Assembly (NCBI GenBank): GCA_027482795.1
Contig: JAIXVS010000222.1
Location: 1 to 6,680 of the forward strand
Direction of reading: 5' to 3'
Source: Rhodobacter sp.
GTDB lineage: Bacteria; Pseudomonadota; Alphaproteobacteria; Rhodobacterales; Rhodobacteraceae
DNA length: 6,680 nt
The notes below the pieces were generated by a model. That model was not told the origin of the DNA, ran no database searches, and saw only the letters and a program-made list of their open reading frames with translations. Positions 5,601 to 6,680 of the stretch are shown here, piece by piece. Made by a program: the position numbers and the translations under genes. Position 1 is the first letter of the stretch. Each line of letters starts with the position of its first letter.

Positions 5601-6680
5601 GTGAGCGATCCAACCGATACCCCGCCAGACGCCCCCGAAAACAGCGGCGAAGGCGCATCCCCCCGCGCCATTCATGACGGGCCGCAAATCGATATCGCGG
5701 CGGAAATGAAATCCGCCTATCTGGACTATGCCATGTCGGTGATCGTATCGCGCGCGATCCCCGATCTGCGCGATGGCCTAAAACCCGTGCACCGCCGCAT
5801 CCTGTTTGCCATGCACGAGGTTGGCAATACGCCCGACAAACCCTACCGCAAATCTTCGCGCCCCGTGGCCGATACAATGGGCAAATACCACCCCCATGGA
5901 GATAGCGCGATTTATGACGCGCTGGTGCGCATGGCGCAGCCGTTTTCAATGTCGCTGGTGCTGCTGGACGGGCAAGGCAATTTCGGCAGCATGGACGGCG
6001 ACCCAGCCGCCGCCTTTCGCTATACCGAAGTGCGCATGGACAAGCCCGCCCTATCGCTTTTGGCCGATATCGACAAAGAAACCGTTGATTTTCAAGACAA
6101 TTACGATGGCAAAGACCGCGAGCCAACCGTTCTTCCCGCCCGCTATCCCAATATGCTGGTCAATGGGGCCGAAGGTATTGCTGTGGGCATGGCAACCCGC
6201 ATTCCGCCCCATAACCTTGGCGAGGTGATTGATGGCACGCTGGCGCTGATCGAAAACCCAGACCTGTCAGCCGAGCGGTTGATGGAGATTATCCCCGCGC
6301 CAGACTTCCCCACTGGGGCGCTTATTTTGGGCCGATCAGGCGCGCGCAAGGCATATTTGGAAGGGCGCGGCAGCGTGATTATTCGCGCCAAGACCCATAT
6401 CGAAGAAATCCGCAAAGACCGCTGGGCGATTGTCATCGACGAGATGCCCTATCAGGTCAACAAAGCGCGCATGATTGAAACCATTGCCGAACTGGTGCGC
6501 GACAAAAAACTAGAAGGCATCGCGCATATCCAAGACGAAAGCGACCGTATTGGCGTGCGCGTGGTGATCGAACTGAAACGCGATGCTACGGCGGATGTGG
6601 TGCTGAACCAATTGTTCCGCTTTACACCCATGCAAACCAGCTTTGCCTGCAACATGCTGGCGCTGAATGGCGGGCGGCCC
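5601..6680 (+). CDS. gyrA: DNA gyrase subunit A, N-terminal part (runs off the window)
   Basis: The first 360 codons of gyrA, open to the last base. GyrA cuts and rejoins DNA in the A2B2 gyrase that introduces negative supercoils using ATP. After about 30 residues of acidic, proline-rich tail comes the winged-helix core: MKSAYLDYAMSVIVSRAIPD (about 36-55), KPVHRRIL, then GKYHPHGDSAIYD. The catalytic tyrosine is Tyr141 in FRYTE, equivalent to Tyr122 of E. coli. Ser102 and Asp106 match E. coli Ser83 and Asp87, so the quinolone-resistance positions are wild type. The DYAMSVIVSRAIPD form points to GyrA, not ParC (typically YALSTIMxRALPD). GTG 5601 is chosen because AAAGG (5587-5591) precedes it by 9 nt and the protein starts VSDPTDTPP, a typical tail for this group. 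The tower, coiled-coil and C-terminal DNA-wrapping domains lie outside. Confidence 0.97.
   Translation, partial: MSDPTDTPPDAPENSGEGASPRAIHDGPQIDIAAEMKSAYLDYAMSVIVSRAIPDLRDGLKPVHRRILFAMHEVGNTPDKPYRKSSRPVADTMGKYHPHGDSAIYDALVRMAQPFSMSLVLLDGQGNFGSMDGDPAAAFRYTEVRMDKPALSLLADIDKETVDFQDNYDGKDREPTVLPARYPNMLVNGAEGIAVGMATRIPPHNLGEVIDGTLALIENPDLSAERLMEIIPAPDFPTGALILGRSGARKAYLEGRGSVIIRAKTHIEEIRKDRWAIVIDEMPYQVNKARMIETIAELVRDKKLEGIAHIQDESDRIGVRVVIELKRDATADVVLNQLFRFTPMQTSFACNMLALNGGRP

Noticed and set aside
5593..6126. A 177-codon minus-strand open frame opposite gyrA
   Set aside because: Antisense shadow of conserved gyrA sequence; Cys/Arg-rich with no recognisable domain.
5601..6680. Topoisomerase IV subunit A (ParC) instead of GyrA
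   Set aside because: The sequence has the GyrA form (DYAMSVIVSRAIPDLRDG and the ETVDFQDNYDG region), not the ParC form as I know it.

Overview
The window reads as chromosomal core sequence from a GC-rich alphaproteobacterium, most probably of the Rhodobacterales (Rhodobacter/Roseobacter group). The protein sequences (IlvN with its N-terminal extension, a ccmF-ccmH pair, GyrA with a short acidic N-terminal tail) and the strong G/C third-position bias fit that group. This placement rests on recognition, not on a database search.

Layout: (1) 1-201 is the 3' end of the acetolactate synthase large-subunit gene, followed after 36 nt by the small-subunit gene ilvN (238-798); together they form the enzyme that commits pyruvate to branched-chain amino acid synthesis. 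(2) 799-966 is a gene-free gap holding a structured palindromic element, a probable terminator hairpin and a plausible promoter for the next genes. (3) ccmF (967-2943) and ccmH (2947-3393), only 3 nt apart, encode membrane components of System I cytochrome c maturation: CcmH handles apocytochrome CXXCH thiols and CcmF is the heme lyase. (4) An arginase gene (3445-4368) follows on the same strand after 51 nt and may be read from the same transcript. (5) A radical-SAM lysine 2,3-aminomutase family gene (5412-4372, minus strand) converges on arginase, with 3 bp between the two stop codons. (6) A 188-bp divergent intergenic region holds a leader hairpin, a direct repeat, a 14-bp palindrome, a perfect DnaA box and a possible gyrA promoter. 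(7) gyrA starts at 5601 (GTG) and runs off the window end, so only its first 360 codons are present.

All seven genes belong to known families, and I see no transposase, phage gene, tRNA, rRNA or CRISPR array. No new multi-gene system is evident. The parts worth a second look are non-coding (the gap before ccmF and the kamA-gyrA region), plus two enzyme details: an arginase with His in place of a usual substrate-binding Asn, and a short aminomutase that combines EpmB-like length with true lysine 2,3-aminomutase substrate residues.
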